Source of the DNA: Pseudomonas laurylsulfatiphila
GTDB taxonomy: Bacteria > Pseudomonadota > Gammaproteobacteria > Pseudomonadales > Pseudomonadaceae
Length of the DNA: 64,000 nucleotides
Direction of reading: 5' to 3'
NCBI RefSeq assembly: GCF_002934665.1
Contig: NZ_NIRS01000001.1
Span: 1,054,001-1,118,000 of the forward strand
Shown: positions 53,108-62,630 of the stretch, in pieces
Position numbering within the stretch: position 1 is the stretch's first letter
How the letters are laid out: each line of letters starts with the position of its first letter
Position numbers and translations under genes: made by a program
Notes under the pieces: generated by a model
Seen by the model: the letters and a program-made list of their open reading frames with translations, nothing else
What the model was told of the DNA's origin: nothing
Database searches by the model: none

Positions 53108-54141
53108 CAAAACACCTCGACCGCGTTGCTCTGTCGCTCGACCAGTTCACCGATCGGTTCCAGGCTCAGGCCCAGTTCGGCGGCCACGGCAAGAAACTGC
53201 TCGTTGCCTTGCGGCGTTACGGCAATCAGCAGGCCGCCGCTGGTCTGCGGGTCGCAGAGCACACGTTTGTGCAGCTCCTGAAGGCGTCCGAGCTTGCTGG
53301 CGTAGCTGTCGAAATTGCGCAGCGTACCGCCCGGTACGCAACCCTGTTCGAGGTAATACTCGACACCCGGCAGACGCGGTACTCGGTCATATTCAATGCG
53401 TGCCGTGAGCTGGCTGCCGTCGGCCATTTCCACCAGGTGCCCGAGCAGGCCGAAACCGGTGACGTCGGTCATCGCGGTCACGCCATCGAGCTTGCCGAAA
53501 CGGCTGCCGGGTTTGTTCAGGGTGCACATCCAGTCCCGGGCCAGGCCGATGTCGGCATGACGCAACTTGCCCTTTTTCTCGGCCGTCGTAAGGATGCCGA
53601 TACCCAGGGGCTTGGTGAGATAGAGCAGGCAACCCGCGGTTGCGGTGTCGTTGCGCTTCATGTGGCGCTTTTGCACCAGACCGGTGACGGCCAAGCCAAA
53701 GATCGGCTCGGGTGCGTCGATGGAATGTCCGCCTGCCAGCGGGATGCCCGCTGCGTCGCACACCGAACGCCCACCGCGGATCACTTCCCGGGCGATTTCC
53801 GGCGCCAGCACGTTCACCGGCCAGCCCAGGATCGCAATCGCCATCAAGGGATCGCCACCCATGGCGTAGATGTCGCTGATGGCATTGGTGGCGGCAATTC
53901 GGCCGAAATCGAAGGGATCGTCGACGATCGGCATGAAAAAGTCGGTGGTCGAGACCACGCCGCGTTCTTCATCGATGGCATACACCGCCGCGTCGTCACG
54001 CGAGGCGTTGCCGACCCAGAGTTTCGGGTCGAGATTCTGCGCCCCGCTGCCGGCCAGGATCACTTCCAGCACCTGGGGGGAAATTTTGCAACCGCACCCG
54101 GCGCCGTGACTGTATTGGGTCAGGCGAATCGGCTCGCTCAT
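53107..54141 (-). CDS. selD: Selenophosphate synthase SelD
   Basis: A 344-residue enzyme forming selenophosphate from selenide and ATP. The N-terminal active motif is GAGCGCKI, with Cys at the position used as Cys or Sec; no in-frame TGA is present, so this is a Cys form. The Lys in the same motif and the Asp residues in [18 protein letters not shown] and [13 protein letters not shown] bind metal-ATP. Gene order selD-mnmH as a coupled pair indicates use in tRNA selenation; Sec incorporation genes are not in the window. Confidence 0.95.
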   Translation of the reverse strand: MSEPIRLTQYSHGAGCGCKISPQVLEVILAGSGAQNLDPKLWVGNASRDDAAVYAIDEERGVVSTTDFFMPIVDDPFDFGRIAATNAISDIYAMGGDPLMAIAILGWPVNVLAPEIAREVIRGGRSVCDAAGIPLAGGHSIDAPEPIFGLAVTGLVQKRHMKRNDTATAGCLLYLTKPLGIGILTTAEKKGKLRHADIGLARDWMCTLNKPGSRFGKLDGVTAMTDVTGFGLLGHLVEMADGSQLTARIEYDRVPRLPGVEYYLEQGCVPGGTLRNFDSYASKLGRLQELHKRVLCDPQTSGGLLIAVTPQGNEQFLAVAAELGLSLEPIGELVERQSNAVEVF

Positions 54142-54228
54142 AGGGTCACCTCTTGGAGTCTAGGTAACTAATCCTACAGCAAACGAGCCTTTTTCTTTGC
54201 AGGAGATGCGCTGGTGGGTACTGCCCCC

Positions 54229-54318
54229 CTGTGGGAGCGAGCCTGCTCGCGAAAGCGGTGTGCCAGTCGCATCATTGCTGGATGTGCCACCGTCTTCGCG
54301 AGCAGGCTCGCTCCCACA
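54229..54318. repeat. REP/REPIN pair
   Basis: Inverted GTGGGAGCGAGCCTGCTCGCG units between the selD promoter side and the oxidoreductase gene. Confidence 0.9.
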
Positions 54319-54328
54319 TTGATCGCAG

Positions 54329-55285
54329 TTAAGGCAGTAAAATCACCTTGTCACCGCTGCCCTGATTCACCTCGGCATAACGCTCCGGCCCTTCGGCCAA
54401 TGGCGACTCGAACAAGCCCTGCGGCAACGGCAACAAATCCTGATCGAAGAACTTTCCGAACTGGTCAAGCATCGCTGCGCACGCTTGCACACCGTACAAC
54501 AGCGAATTGATCCCCACGACAGAGCCACCCTTGCGATACAACGCCAGGGCCGGCAGTTGCACGTGACCGTCCACGGGTGCTGCGATGATCGCAATGCGGC
54601 CGAACGCGGCCAGGGCTGGCACCGAGGCCGGCAACCAGAATCCGGTGGTGTCGAAAATCACCTCGGCACCGCCGGCATAGACCGCATTGACCTGGGCTGC
54701 GAGATCTTCGGGTTTATCCAGTTGCAGGGTTTGATAGCCCTGATCCTGCAAGTCCTTGACCTGCTCCGGACGCCGCGCGGCCGCCAGTACCCGGGCTCCG
54801 CGCACCTTGGCCAAGGCCAGCGCGGCACTGCCGACCGCCCCGCCACCGATGACCAGCAACCGGGTTTGGGCAGTGACAACGCTGCGTTCCAGCGCATCCC
54901 ACGCCGTGGTGTACGGCACACCGAGGCTGGCAGCCTGGGCAAAGCTCAGGTGCTTGGGTTTGAGCGCCACGCCATTGGCCGGCAGCTTGACGAACTGGGC
55001 ATGGGAACCGTCGGCGAAAAAGCCCAGTTCGCGGCCCGTGCCCCAGACTTCCTGACCGATCAGCGCCTGCGGGCCGGCCACGACTACCCCGGCAAAATCC
55101 CGACCGGGAATTCGCGGCAAGGTGGTGTAGGGAAAACGTCCCAGCACGTTCTTCACATCGCTGGGGTTGAGGCCTGCGGCCTTGATCTCGACCAGCACTT
55201 CATCGGCGCCCGGAACAGGCGTAGGCACCTCCACGTAGCGCAGGGCCGAGAGATCACCGGTTTTATCGAATTGCAGAGCTTTCAT
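54329..55285 (-). CDS. Zinc-independent alcohol dehydrogenase / quinone oxidoreductase (MDR family)
   Basis: A 318-residue medium-chain reductase. The N-terminal domain has MKALQFDKTGDLSALRYVEVPTPVPGADEVLVEIKAAGLNPSDVK, with no structural zinc Cys set. The nucleotide loop is VIGGGAVGSAALALAK at about residues 140-155. These enzymes reduce quinones or enones with NADPH. The start MKALQF (55285) is the family start; four residues earlier an ATG is also possible. Confidence 0.88.
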   Translation of the reverse strand: MKALQFDKTGDLSALRYVEVPTPVPGADEVLVEIKAAGLNPSDVKNVLGRFPYTTLPRIPGRDFAGVVVAGPQALIGQEVWGTGRELGFFADGSHAQFVKLPANGVALKPKHLSFAQAASLGVPYTTAWDALERSVVTAQTRLLVIGGGAVGSAALALAKVRGARVLAAARRPEQVKDLQDQGYQTLQLDKPEDLAAQVNAVYAGGAEVIFDTTGFWLPASVPALAAFGRIAIIAAPVDGHVQLPALALYRKGGSVVGINSLLYGVQACAAMLDQFGKFFDQDLLPLPQGLFESPLAEGPERYAEVNQGSGDKVILLP

Positions 55286-55312
55286 GGGCGTATCCATCGA
55301 GTCGAAAAGGGT

Positions 55313-55486
55313 TCAGGAGATCCAGCCAGCCACCAGCTCGCGGCCCATCGGCCAGAGCTTTTCGCCCGCAAGCATGCCGAGCAGGCCCACCAGCGCGATG
55401 GCCGGGGGTGCGGGGGAACGAAAATCCAGGGCGCCGTAGAGCAGACCGACACCCAGACCGATAGCCAGTGACATGAGGTAGTTCAT
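55313..55486 (-). CDS. XapX-domain small membrane protein
   Basis: A 57-residue protein with two hydrophobic helices and the XapX (DUF1427) pattern SLAIGLGVGLLYGALDFRSPAPPAIALVGLLGMLAGE. Members are small inner-membrane proteins of unknown function. The start at 55486 fits the family; the longer frame is not supported. It is 27 bp upstream of the quinone oxidoreductase gene and probably co-transcribed with it. Confidence 0.87.
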   Translation of the reverse strand: MNYLMSLAIGLGVGLLYGALDFRSPAPPAIALVGLLGMLAGEKLWPMGRELVAGWIS

Positions 55487-55591
55487 GGCAGATTCCGCAG
55501 CAATTGAGGTATGCGCTGAGTCTAGAGGGCGACGCCTTCTAGCATCGGCCAAGTGCTTCTGAATGTCGGCCAAAGCATGGCGTCGGCGAAT

Positions 55592-56347
55592 TCAGCCCTG
55601 GCGTTGCGCCACAGGAAACTGCGAAGGGGCAACCCCCAGTTCACGACGAAACATGTCACTGAAGCTGCTCGGCGAATAGCCCAGCTCCCGGGCAATCGCG
55701 CTGACCGCAACGCCCTGGATCAACCCGGCCACCGCCGTCGCCAGTTGCACCTGACGCCGCCACTCGGCGAAGCCCATGCCCAGACCGTCCTTGAACAGCC
55801 GCGCCAGGGTGCGCACGCTGGCACCGGCGTTATCGGCATGGTGTTCGAAAGGAATATCCAGTGAAGGCGAGGCCATGACCGCCTGACACACATTCATCAA
55901 TCGCCGGTCGGAATCGTCCGGCAGCGGGATTTTCAGCAGCGAGCGCCTGGCCCGCTTGAGTTCCAGCAGCGCCAGGCCCACCAGCGCGTCGTAATACTCG
56001 GGCGCTCCGTCGTTACCCTGCTCCACCAGACCGACGATCAGCTCGCGCAGCAAGCCGCCGACTTCGATGACTTGCACACTGTCATCCAGGGTCGCTGCCA
56101 GGGACGGCCGCAGGTAGATATTGCGCATTTGCAGGTCAGACACCACGCGAATCCCGTGGGGCACGCCCGGCGGCACCACCAGCGCCTCATGCGGCGTCTC
56201 GACCCACATCACCCCGCTCATCGCATACAGCAACTGGCCCCAGACGTGCTCATGAGGCTCGATGTACAACCCACGCGGATAGGTGCGAGCCAGCGGTTGC
56301 ACCGGCACATCGGTGTCACTCAGGTCAGGCGGTGCAGCGAGGGCCAT
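55592..56347 (-). CDS. AraC-family transcriptional regulator
   Basis: A 251-residue regulator with an N-terminal cupin domain (HEHVWGQLLYAMSGVMWVETPHEALVVPPGVPHG) and a C-terminal AraC HTH pair (ASVRTLARLFKDGLGMGFAEWRRQ and VSAIARELGYSPSSFSDMFRRELG). This cupin-AraC layout is common in regulators of neighbouring efflux or oxidoreductase genes. It lies 106 bp upstream of the XapX/oxidoreductase pair on the same strand and may control it. Confidence 0.92.
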   Translation of the reverse strand: MALAAPPDLSDTDVPVQPLARTYPRGLYIEPHEHVWGQLLYAMSGVMWVETPHEALVVPPGVPHGIRVVSDLQMRNIYLRPSLAATLDDSVQVIEVGGLLRELIVGLVEQGNDGAPEYYDALVGLALLELKRARRSLLKIPLPDDSDRRLMNVCQAVMASPSLDIPFEHHADNAGASVRTLARLFKDGLGMGFAEWRRQVQLATAVAGLIQGVAVSAIARELGYSPSSFSDMFRRELGVAPSQFPVAQRQG

Positions 56348-56493
56348 GGTCTATGTTCATTGGGGTTCGGGAAGATTCCATGGTAACGGGGCACCGAACT
56401 TGTCGCCAGCAACCAGCGGCATCCGACAATCCGAGTGAATTTTCCTGATGGCACGCGATCCTTTTATGTACAACAGGGAGGAACCGGGGCTTT

Positions 56494-56721
56494 ATGAACA
56501 GTGCAAAATTATTCGTCATCGAGTACACACTCCATGGCACTCCGAAATCATTCATTATCCGACTGGAAAAAATGGATAACGCAGAAGCCTGGCATTGGGC
56601 AAGCTGTGACGCGGGGGTGGGGCGAATTCCCCGGTTTGGACGCGAGAAGGTGCAAAAGACCAGCAAGCCGATGGCTGAAAAATTCGGCGTGGAAAACGTC
56701 AAGTGGCGGCCGGCGAACTAA
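56494..56721 (+). CDS. DUF6555-type small protein, 75 aa
   Basis: A 75-residue protein with the sequence pattern MDNAEAWHWASCDAGVGRIP and KPMAEKFGVENVKW, widespread in Pseudomonas. GGAGG is upstream of the ATG. No signal peptide. It is 33 bp upstream of the next small gene, which may be in the same transcript. Function unknown. Confidence 0.8.
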   Translation: MNSAKLFVIEYTLHGTPKSFIIRLEKMDNAEAWHWASCDAGVGRIPRFGREKVQKTSKPMAEKFGVENVKWRPAN

Positions 56722-56754
56722 TCACTGGCAACCGTCAGGTCCGGGGGAAGCGAT

Positions 56755-57033
56755 ATGAGTGCGACATCCGTCTACAGCCCTGCACAGCTGGACTATGACC
56801 TGGACACGCAGCTCGGCCGCATCACCAAAAGCGCCGAGTGCCGGATCGGACTGGAAGCGGTCGAAAATGACCCGTTTTGCTTCGCCGTACGCGTCCCGGC
56901 GCCACTGCCGGAAGATCTGGAGCAAGCCAGGACCCTGGTGCTGCGGGTCGAAGGGCGGCGCTTGCAGGGCACCGTTCGCCACAGCGAACGCCTGGAGGAC
57001 GACAGCCTCAGGCTGGAAGTGGAGCCGGACTAG
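56755..57033 (+). CDS. Small hypothetical protein, 92 aa
   Basis: A 92-residue protein of mixed beta character (YDLDTQLGRITKSAECRIGLEAVENDPFCFAV; LVLRVEGRRLQGTVRHSERLEDDSLRLEVEPD). I do not recognise the family. GGGGAAG precedes the ATG. It follows the DUF6555-type gene closely and ends 32 bp before the stop of the convergent metallothionein gene. Confidence 0.7.
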   Translation: MSATSVYSPAQLDYDLDTQLGRITKSAECRIGLEAVENDPFCFAVRVPAPLPEDLEQARTLVLRVEGRRLQGTVRHSERLEDDSLRLEVEPD

Positions 57034-57065
57034 GCTCCACTTTTCATAGCTTGTCGCGAATGCCG

Positions 57066-57230
57066 TCAGCCATGGGAGCACTTGCAGCCTTTATGAGCGC
57101 ACTCCTCGCCGTGCTCATGGTGTTTGGCGCAGGCTTCACAGCAGTAATGCTTGCCGTGACGGGCAATCGGATGTTCACCGAGTTTGCAGGAACATTTCGG
57201 ACAATCGCAGATACTTTCACGGTCAATCAT
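57066..57230 (-). CDS. Bacterial metallothionein (BmtA/SmtA family), 54 aa
   Basis: Reading the minus strand from ATG 57230 to TGA 57066 gives 54 residues with ten Cys (8, 10, 13, 15, 30, 31, 34, 44, 49, 51) and eight His. The pattern CDCPKCSCKLGEH, HGKHYCCEACAKHH and ECAHKGCKCSHG is that of Pseudomonas metallothioneins, in which a central zinc-finger-like part YCCEAC packs against the metal cluster. It binds Zn2+/Cd2+ in the cytoplasm. CAGGAG eight bases before the start supports it. The tail of four His/Cys-rich residues gives extra possible ligands. No metal-sensor gene is adjacent. Confidence 0.9.
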   Translation of the reverse strand: MIDRESICDCPKCSCKLGEHPIARHGKHYCCEACAKHHEHGEECAHKGCKCSHG

Positions 57231-57415
57231 GGGTCTGACTCCTGTGGGTGGTCGTCGGGGGAGATGAAATACAACCCGTGCTGTTCAGTGTAGGGCTCGA
57301 CTGCCACAGCGCAATCGACACCGCTCAATGCAAGCGCAGCGCCGCTGCAGGAACCGATGGGTTATTTATTGGGGGAGAGGTGTTGCCGTTGACGCTTTAT
57401 TGAGCGATCGATCGC

Positions 57416-58162
57416 TCACTTGAGTCCTTGATAAATTATTCGCTTGTTAACCACTGGGAATGACGCGTAAGAGGCAATTCCACACTGATTACCTTTATTC
57501 CTGGACATCTTTATATAACCCCCCTCTCCCCACTCTGCCCCCCGGCTATTTTTCACCAGCCAATAATCCTCGCCATCTTCGGTGCCATAACCAACAATAA
57601 GCACGGCGTAATTCAAGTCGTCCTCATTGCAACTATCATCGTTCAATACCCCGCCAGCGTAATTTTGAAAGTTGTCAGAGGCGTCAATCGCTGCTGATAC
57701 AGGCGCTTTGGCAACGGCCTGACGCAGTGCCTCTTCATCGCCCGCAGGCAGGTTCGTATAGGTTACCGTATTGGCTGCGACAGCCCTGATTACGCCAGCA
57801 TCACAGCGCCCACCGCCGCCCGTGTAGGGGTAATACTCTTCTGACTGAATACCGTTCTGCTTGACATAGTCATAGGTGTAATCCATCAGCCCGCCATCAC
57901 AACCTTGATTACCTTGCTCACTACTGCAATCGAGGATTTGTTGCGCAGAAAGCTCAACCAGTTTTTCAGTTTCCAAAAACAATGCGCCCTCCAGGGCACC
58001 CACGGCTGAAAAAGCATAACCGGAACCACAAGTCCCCAATTGCTTCACGCTGGTAACCGCTCCCCTGGTACGCCAGTCCACTGAGCTGGGTATGTCCAGA
58101 GCCTGTACCGAAACAACACAGCCACCAACCAGGATGAAACATGAGAGTCGCGAAAACCTCAT
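57416..58162 (-). CDS. Secreted papain-fold protein lacking the catalytic Cys and His (predicted pseudopeptidase)
   Basis: A 248-residue C1A-family protein with a signal peptide (MRFSRLSCFILVGGCVVSVQA) leading straight into the mature domain DIPSSVDWRTRGAVTSVKQLGTCGSG. No inhibitor prodomain is present. Family landmarks are kept: oxyanion Gln41, CSSEQGNQGCDGGLM, and KNSRGAEWGEGGYIKM with Asn205. The catalytic Cys (QGxCGSCWAFS) is Gly48 and the catalytic His (LNHAV) is Tyr185; the NSW Trp is also changed (NSR). Hydrolysis is therefore not expected. The fold and disulfide Cys residues look preserved, so a binding or decoy role is plausible. Base use is visibly more AT-rich than the neighbours, which suggests acquisition. 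Confidence 0.85.
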   Translation of the reverse strand: MRFSRLSCFILVGGCVVSVQALDIPSSVDWRTRGAVTSVKQLGTCGSGYAFSAVGALEGALFLETEKLVELSAQQILDCSSEQGNQGCDGGLMDYTYDYVKQNGIQSEEYYPYTGGGGRCDAGVIRAVAANTVTYTNLPAGDEEALRQAVAKAPVSAAIDASDNFQNYAGGVLNDDSCNEDDLNYAVLIVGYGTEDGEDYWLVKNSRGAEWGEGGYIKMSRNKGNQCGIASYASFPVVNKRIIYQGLK

Positions 58163-58525
58163 ACTTGGCCCCGTTTTTTTATAAAGCTTTTCAGTTACCT
58201 CGCTACCTCAGTGAAATAAAAGTCCAATAAGCCAAACCCGACAACTGTCAAACCTGACAGTCATTCAATACTGTTTAGCGATAAAAACCAGAGCACTTCG
58301 CATTGAAAAACATAGCCGGGAGCAGGCTCGCTCCCGCCGTTGGGAGGACGGCAACGGACAGGGTTTTGGCCTTGAGGCTCATGCGCATGACGTTCACTCT
58401 TTTGGTTTTTGTTGGCGTGGTTAAAAGCTTTAACGGCACCCAAAACCAAAACCGCAGGAGCTGGCTTGCCGGCGATGGCGCCCTTGAAATCGCCATCGCC
58501 GGCAAGCCGGCTCCTGCAAGTGAAG
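58163..58525. other. Intergenic region between papain-like and antiporter genes
   Basis: 363 bp. Up to about 58260 it is AT-rich and must hold the papain-like promoter. From 58300 to 58520 it holds REP-like sequence, including the complete REPIN listed next. No gene was seen. Confidence 0.6.
58454..58518. repeat. REP pair of the GAGCTGGCTTGCCGGCGA type
   Basis: A compact inverted pair (GCAGGAGCTGGCTTGCCGGCG and its complement) just after the antiporter gene end. Confidence 0.88.
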
Positions 58526-59842
58526 TCAAAGAACCATCGCCGCCACCCAGCCAAACGCCAGCAGCGGCAGGTTGTAGTGCAGGAAGGTCGGGACCACGGT
58601 GTCCCAGATGTGATGGTGCTGGCCGTCGATGTTCAGGCCGGAGGTCGGGCCGAGGGTCGAGTCCGAGGCCGGTGAACCGGCATCGCCCAGGGCACCGGCC
58701 GTGCCGACGATGCACACGATCGCCAACGGGCTGAAGCCCAGTTGCATGCACAGCGGCACGAAGATCGCCGCCAGAATCGGCACGGTGGAGAACGACGAGC
58801 CGATGCCCATGGTCACCAGCAACCCCACCAGCAACATCAGCAAGGCGCCAATGCCTTTGCTGTGATCGATGTACGACGCCGACGACTCGACCAGCGTCTG
58901 CACTTCACCGGTGGCCTTCATCACTTCGGCAAAACCCGAGGCGGCGATCATGATGAAACCGATCATTGCCATCATTTTCATGCCTTCGGTGAACAGGTCA
59001 TCGGTGTCGCGCCATTTGACGATGCCCGACACCGAAAAAATCAGGAAGCCGACCAGTGCACCGATAATCATCGAATCGAGCAACAACTGAATGATGAACG
59101 CCGCGGCGATGGCCACGCCGGCCACCATCAGGCTCAGCGGGTTGTATTGCACCGCCACTTGCTCGACTTGCTCGATCTTTGCCAGGTCGTAGACCCGCTT
59201 CTTGCGGTAGCTGACAAACGCGATCAGCAAGCCCGCCACCATGCCCAGCGCCGGAATGCCCATGGCGTGGGTCACGTTGATGCCGCTGATGTCCACACCG
59301 CTGCGGGCGACGTTGGCCAGCAGGATCTCATTGAGGAAGATATTGCCGAAGCCCACCGGCAGGAACATGTAGGGCGTGATCAGGCCGAAGGTCATGACAC
59401 AGGCGATCAGTCGACGGTCCAGTTGCAGCTTGGTCAGCACATAAAGAAGCGGTGGCACCAGCAACGGAATGAACGCGATATGGATCGGCAGGATGTTCTG
59501 CGAGGCGATGGCCACGGCCCAGAGCAGGCCAATCAACAGCCATTTGACCTGGCCGCCGCCGCTGGCGTGCTGGCGATCGACCATCGCCAGCGCCTTGTCG
59601 GCCAGCGCATGGGCCATGCCGGATTTGGCAATCGCCACGGCAAAAGCCCCGAGCAAGGCGTAGGACAACGCCACCGTCGCCCCGCCACCCAGGCCGCTGT
59701 TGAAAGCCTTGAGCGTCGCCTCGATGCCCAGGCCACCGGTCAGGCCACCTACCAGCGCACCGACGATCAGGGCGATCACCACATGCACGCGGGACAGGCT
59801 GAGCACCAGCATGATGCCGACCGCGGCAATGACTGCATTCAT
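58526..59842 (-). CDS. Na+/H+ antiporter family protein
   Basis: A 438-residue permease with about 11-12 TM helices. [28 protein letters not shown] and [63 protein letters not shown] segments (only their ends quoted) belong to the ion transporter superfamily that includes Na+/H+ antiporters and GntP-like carriers. CGAGG before the ATG at 59842 supports the start. The true substrate is not readable. Confidence 0.85.
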   Translation of the reverse strand: MNAVIAAVGIMLVLSLSRVHVVIALIVGALVGGLTGGLGIEATLKAFNSGLGGGATVALSYALLGAFAVAIAKSGMAHALADKALAMVDRQHASGGGQVKWLLIGLLWAVAIASQNILPIHIAFIPLLVPPLLYVLTKLQLDRRLIACVMTFGLITPYMFLPVGFGNIFLNEILLANVARSGVDISGINVTHAMGIPALGMVAGLLIAFVSYRKKRVYDLAKIEQVEQVAVQYNPLSLMVAGVAIAAAFIIQLLLDSMIIGALVGFLIFSVSGIVKWRDTDDLFTEGMKMMAMIGFIMIAASGFAEVMKATGEVQTLVESSASYIDHSKGIGALLMLLVGLLVTMGIGSSFSTVPILAAIFVPLCMQLGFSPLAIVCIVGTAGALGDAGSPASDSTLGPTSGLNIDGQHHHIWDTVVPTFLHYNLPLLAFGWVAAMVL

Positions 59843-59979
59843 TTCGTAACCTCGTGACAAACGGAAAGAGTCCGGCCGGCAGTCTGCGTGAGCCGCCAGC
59901 GGATAACAGGAATGGGTTTTATTAGAGGGCGCGCACTTTGCCGGACCGTTGCCGCCTTGTCAAAGCCCACACAAACCCG

Positions 59980-60072
59980 TGTAGGAGCTGCCGCAGGCTG
60001 CGATCTTTTGATCTTCAACATCAGCAGAGACGCCAAAGATCAAAAGATCGCAGCCTGCGGCAGCTCCTACAG
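59980..60072. repeat. REPIN of the GCTGCCGCAGGCTGCGATC type
   Basis: Inverted GTAGGAGCTGCCGCAGGCTG arms within the 324-bp gap 59843-60166 between the divergent antiporter and chemoreceptor genes. The rest of the gap is promoter sequence with nothing else recognised. Confidence 0.9.
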
Positions 60073-60166
60073 GGGTGATTCGATATTTGGTGGACGGCTT
60101 AAAGAATGCCGAACGGCGGCCGCTACAGTGCAAAGTCTCAGATATTTATCGAATAAGGACGCCTCC

Positions 60167-62314
60167 ATGTCGCTCAGACAACTTTCCATTCAATGGAAAA
60201 TCACCCTGCTGGCCGGGCTGTGCCTGGCGGGCATCGTGACCCTGCTGGTGGGTCTTTCGCTGTACCGCATGGAGCACAGCTCCGGGCTGGTGAAAGCCTC
60301 GAGCATGGAGATGCTGACCGAATCGGCCCAGGCCCGGATCGAGTCCCAGGGCGAGAACCAGGCACTTGGGATTCGCCAGCAGTTCATGGACGCCTATCAG
60401 TACGGCCACGGTTTCTCCCGGCAGGTGCTGTTTTTGCGCGAGCAGGCCGAAAAGCGCTTCCTCGATGCCTTCGACCTGCGCGAAGACCTGACCCGCCAGG
60501 TCAAGTCGGCTCTGCAGGCCAATCCGGACCTGCTCGGCCTGTCCCTGGTGTTCGAACCCAACGGGCTGGACGGCAAGGACGATCTGTTCGCCGGCCAGGC
60601 GGAACTGGGCAGCAACGACAAGGGCCGTTTCGCCCTTTACTGGTCGCAGCCGACGCCGGGCAAGCTGACGTCCATGGCGCTGCCGGAAAAGGACATGGCC
60701 GACACCAGCACCGGCCCCAGCGGCGAAGCGGCCAACGCCTGGTTCACCTGCCCGCGCACCACGCTCAAGCCGTGCGTGATCGAACCCTACTTCTATGAGA
60801 TCGACGGCCAGAACGTGCTGATGACCAGCATCGTTTTTCCGCTGATGGTCAACGGCAAGGTGATCGCCTCGCTGTCGGTGGACATCAACCTCAACAGCCT
60901 GCAAGCGGTCAGCCTGGGGGCCAGCAAGAAACTCTACGACGGCCAGACCAGTGTCAGCATCATCAGCCCGGCGGGCCTGCTCGCCGGCTACAGCCCGGAC
61001 GCCAGCAAACTCAGCCAGCGCCTGGATGCCGTGGACAAGGCCAGCGGTACCGAACTGCTGCGCATGCTGGCCGCCAGCAGCAAAACCGCCAGCCTGCACA
61101 GCCATCAGCAATTGAAAGTGCTGGCCCCCTTCCAGCCGATTCCCGGCGGCAAGTCCTGGGGCGTCCTGCTCGACGTGCCGGAGAAAGTCCTGGTCGGCCC
61201 CGCCGAAACCCTGAAAAAGCAACTGGACGACAGCAACACCGCCGGCACACTGGTCGAGCTCGGCCTGGGCGGGCTCGCCGCGCTGCTGGGCCTGGTGCTG
61301 GTGTGGCTGATGGCCCGCAGCGTGACCAGACCGATTCTCGGCGTGGCAAACATGCTCGAGGACATCGCCAGCGGCGAAGGCGACCTCACCCGCCGTTTGG
61401 CCTACGACAAAAAGGATGAGCTGGGCCAGTTGGCCGGCTGGTTCAACCGCTTCCTCGATAAGCTGCAACCGATCATTGCCGAAGTGAAACGCTCGGTGCA
61501 GGACGCCCGCAGCACAGCGGACCAGTCGTCCGCCATCGCCACCCAGACCAGCGCCGGCATGGAGCAGCAGTACCGCCAGGTGGATCAGGTCGCGACCGCC
61601 TCCCATGAAATGAGCGCCACCGCCCAGGACGTCGCCCGCAGCGCCGCGCAAGCGGCACATGCCGCCCGCGATGCCGATCAGGCGACCCGTCAGGGCCTGA
61701 CCGTGATCGACCGCACCACCGCCAGCATCGACAACCTCGCCGCCGACATGAGCGCGGCCATGGTTCAGGTCGAAGGCCTGGCCGCCAACAGCGAGAAGAT
61801 CGGCACGGTGCTCGAAGTGATCCGCGCGATTGCCGAGCAGACCAACCTGCTGGCCCTCAACGCGGCGATCGAAGCGGCCCGTGCCGGTGAGGCCGGACGC
61901 GGTTTTGCCGTGGTCGCCGATGAGGTGCGCAACCTGGCGCGGCGTACCCAGGAGTCGGTGGAGGAAACCCGTCTGGTGATCGAACAACTGCAAAGCGGCA
62001 CGCAGGAAGTGGTGGGCTCGATGAACAACAGCCATCGCCAGGCCCAGGGCAGTGTCGAGCAGGTTGGCCAGGCCGTGACCGCGCTGCGCCAGATCGGCGA
62101 CGCGGTGACCGTGATCAACGACATGAACATGCAGATCGCCAGCGCCGCCGAAGAGCAAAGCGCGGTGGCCGAGGAGATCAACAACAACGTGGCGACCATT
62201 CGCGACGTGACCGAGTCGCTGTCGGGCCAGGCCAATGAGTCGGCACGGGTCAGCCAGTCGCTCAACAGCCTGGCGAACCAGCAGCAGAGTCTGATGGACC
62301 AGTTCCGCGTTTAA
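60167..62314 (+). CDS. Methyl-accepting chemotaxis protein (Cache-type sensor)
   Basis: A 715-residue chemoreceptor. TM1 spans residues 11-33, a large periplasmic double-Cache-like sensor follows (about 34-370), TM2 lies at about 368-390, then HAMP ([27 protein letters not shown]) and the signalling domain with the hairpin tip [34 protein letters not shown]. The sensor is related in layout to amino-acid or organic-acid receptors, but the ligand pocket motif is not one I can name. It stands alone, so the ligand cannot be guessed from neighbours. Confidence 0.93.
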   Translation: MSLRQLSIQWKITLLAGLCLAGIVTLLVGLSLYRMEHSSGLVKASSMEMLTESAQARIESQGENQALGIRQQFMDAYQYGHGFSRQVLFLREQAEKRFLDAFDLREDLTRQVKSALQANPDLLGLSLVFEPNGLDGKDDLFAGQAELGSNDKGRFALYWSQPTPGKLTSMALPEKDMADTSTGPSGEAANAWFTCPRTTLKPCVIEPYFYEIDGQNVLMTSIVFPLMVNGKVIASLSVDINLNSLQAVSLGASKKLYDGQTSVSIISPAGLLAGYSPDASKLSQRLDAVDKASGTELLRMLAASSKTASLHSHQQLKVLAPFQPIPGGKSWGVLLDVPEKVLVGPAETLKKQLDDSNTAGTLVELGLGGLAALLGLVLVWLMARSVTRPILGVANMLEDIASGEGDLTRRLAYDKKDELGQLAGWFNRFLDKLQPIIAEVKRSVQDARSTADQSSAIATQTSAGMEQQYRQVDQVATASHEMSATAQDVARSAAQAAHAARDADQATRQGLTVIDRTTASIDNLAADMSAAMVQVEGLAANSEKIGTVLEVIRAIAEQTNLLALNAAIEAARAGEAGRGFAVVADEVRNLARRTQESVEETRLVIEQLQSGTQEVVGSMNNSHRQAQGSVEQVGQAVTALRQIGDAVTVINDMNMQIASAAEEQSAVAEEINNNVATIRDVTESLSGQANESARVSQSLNSLANQQQSLMDQFRV

Positions 62315-62336
62315 GCCTTGCTGGTCGAACAAAATA

Positions 62337-62428
62337 CCTGTGGGAGCGAGCTTGCTCGCGATGGTGGTGGGTCAGACAACATTTTTGTTGATTGACACTC
62401 CGCCATCGCGAGCAAGCTCGCTCCCACA
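62337..62428. repeat. REP/REPIN pair
   Basis: Inverted GTGGGAGCGAGCTTGCTCGCG units. The 316-bp gap 62315-62630 holds this pair and the promoter region of the transporter; nothing else recognised. Confidence 0.9.
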
Positions 62429-62630
62429 TTTTTTTCTGCGCACGGCTCAATGAAATGGTGGCAAGTGGATATCTGCCGCAAGCCGATTATGCTTCATGGA
62501 ACCTTGCAGCTTTTTCTGGCGTCAACTTGAATGCAAGCCACGTAATCCGATGACTTCAGCCCCAGGGCCTGGGTACGGCAAGTGTTGGTGAGAACTCCGG
62601 CCTACAACAAGAGCAAAACGGAGAAGACTC

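Noticed and set aside
53107..54141. SelD as a selenoprotein
   Set aside because: The active-site codon is Cys in GAGCGCK; no in-frame TGA is present.
60146..62332. A 728-codon open frame on the minus strand
   Set aside because: It is antisense to the chemoreceptor gene and has no ribosome binding site or family signature; it is a by-product of high GC third positions.
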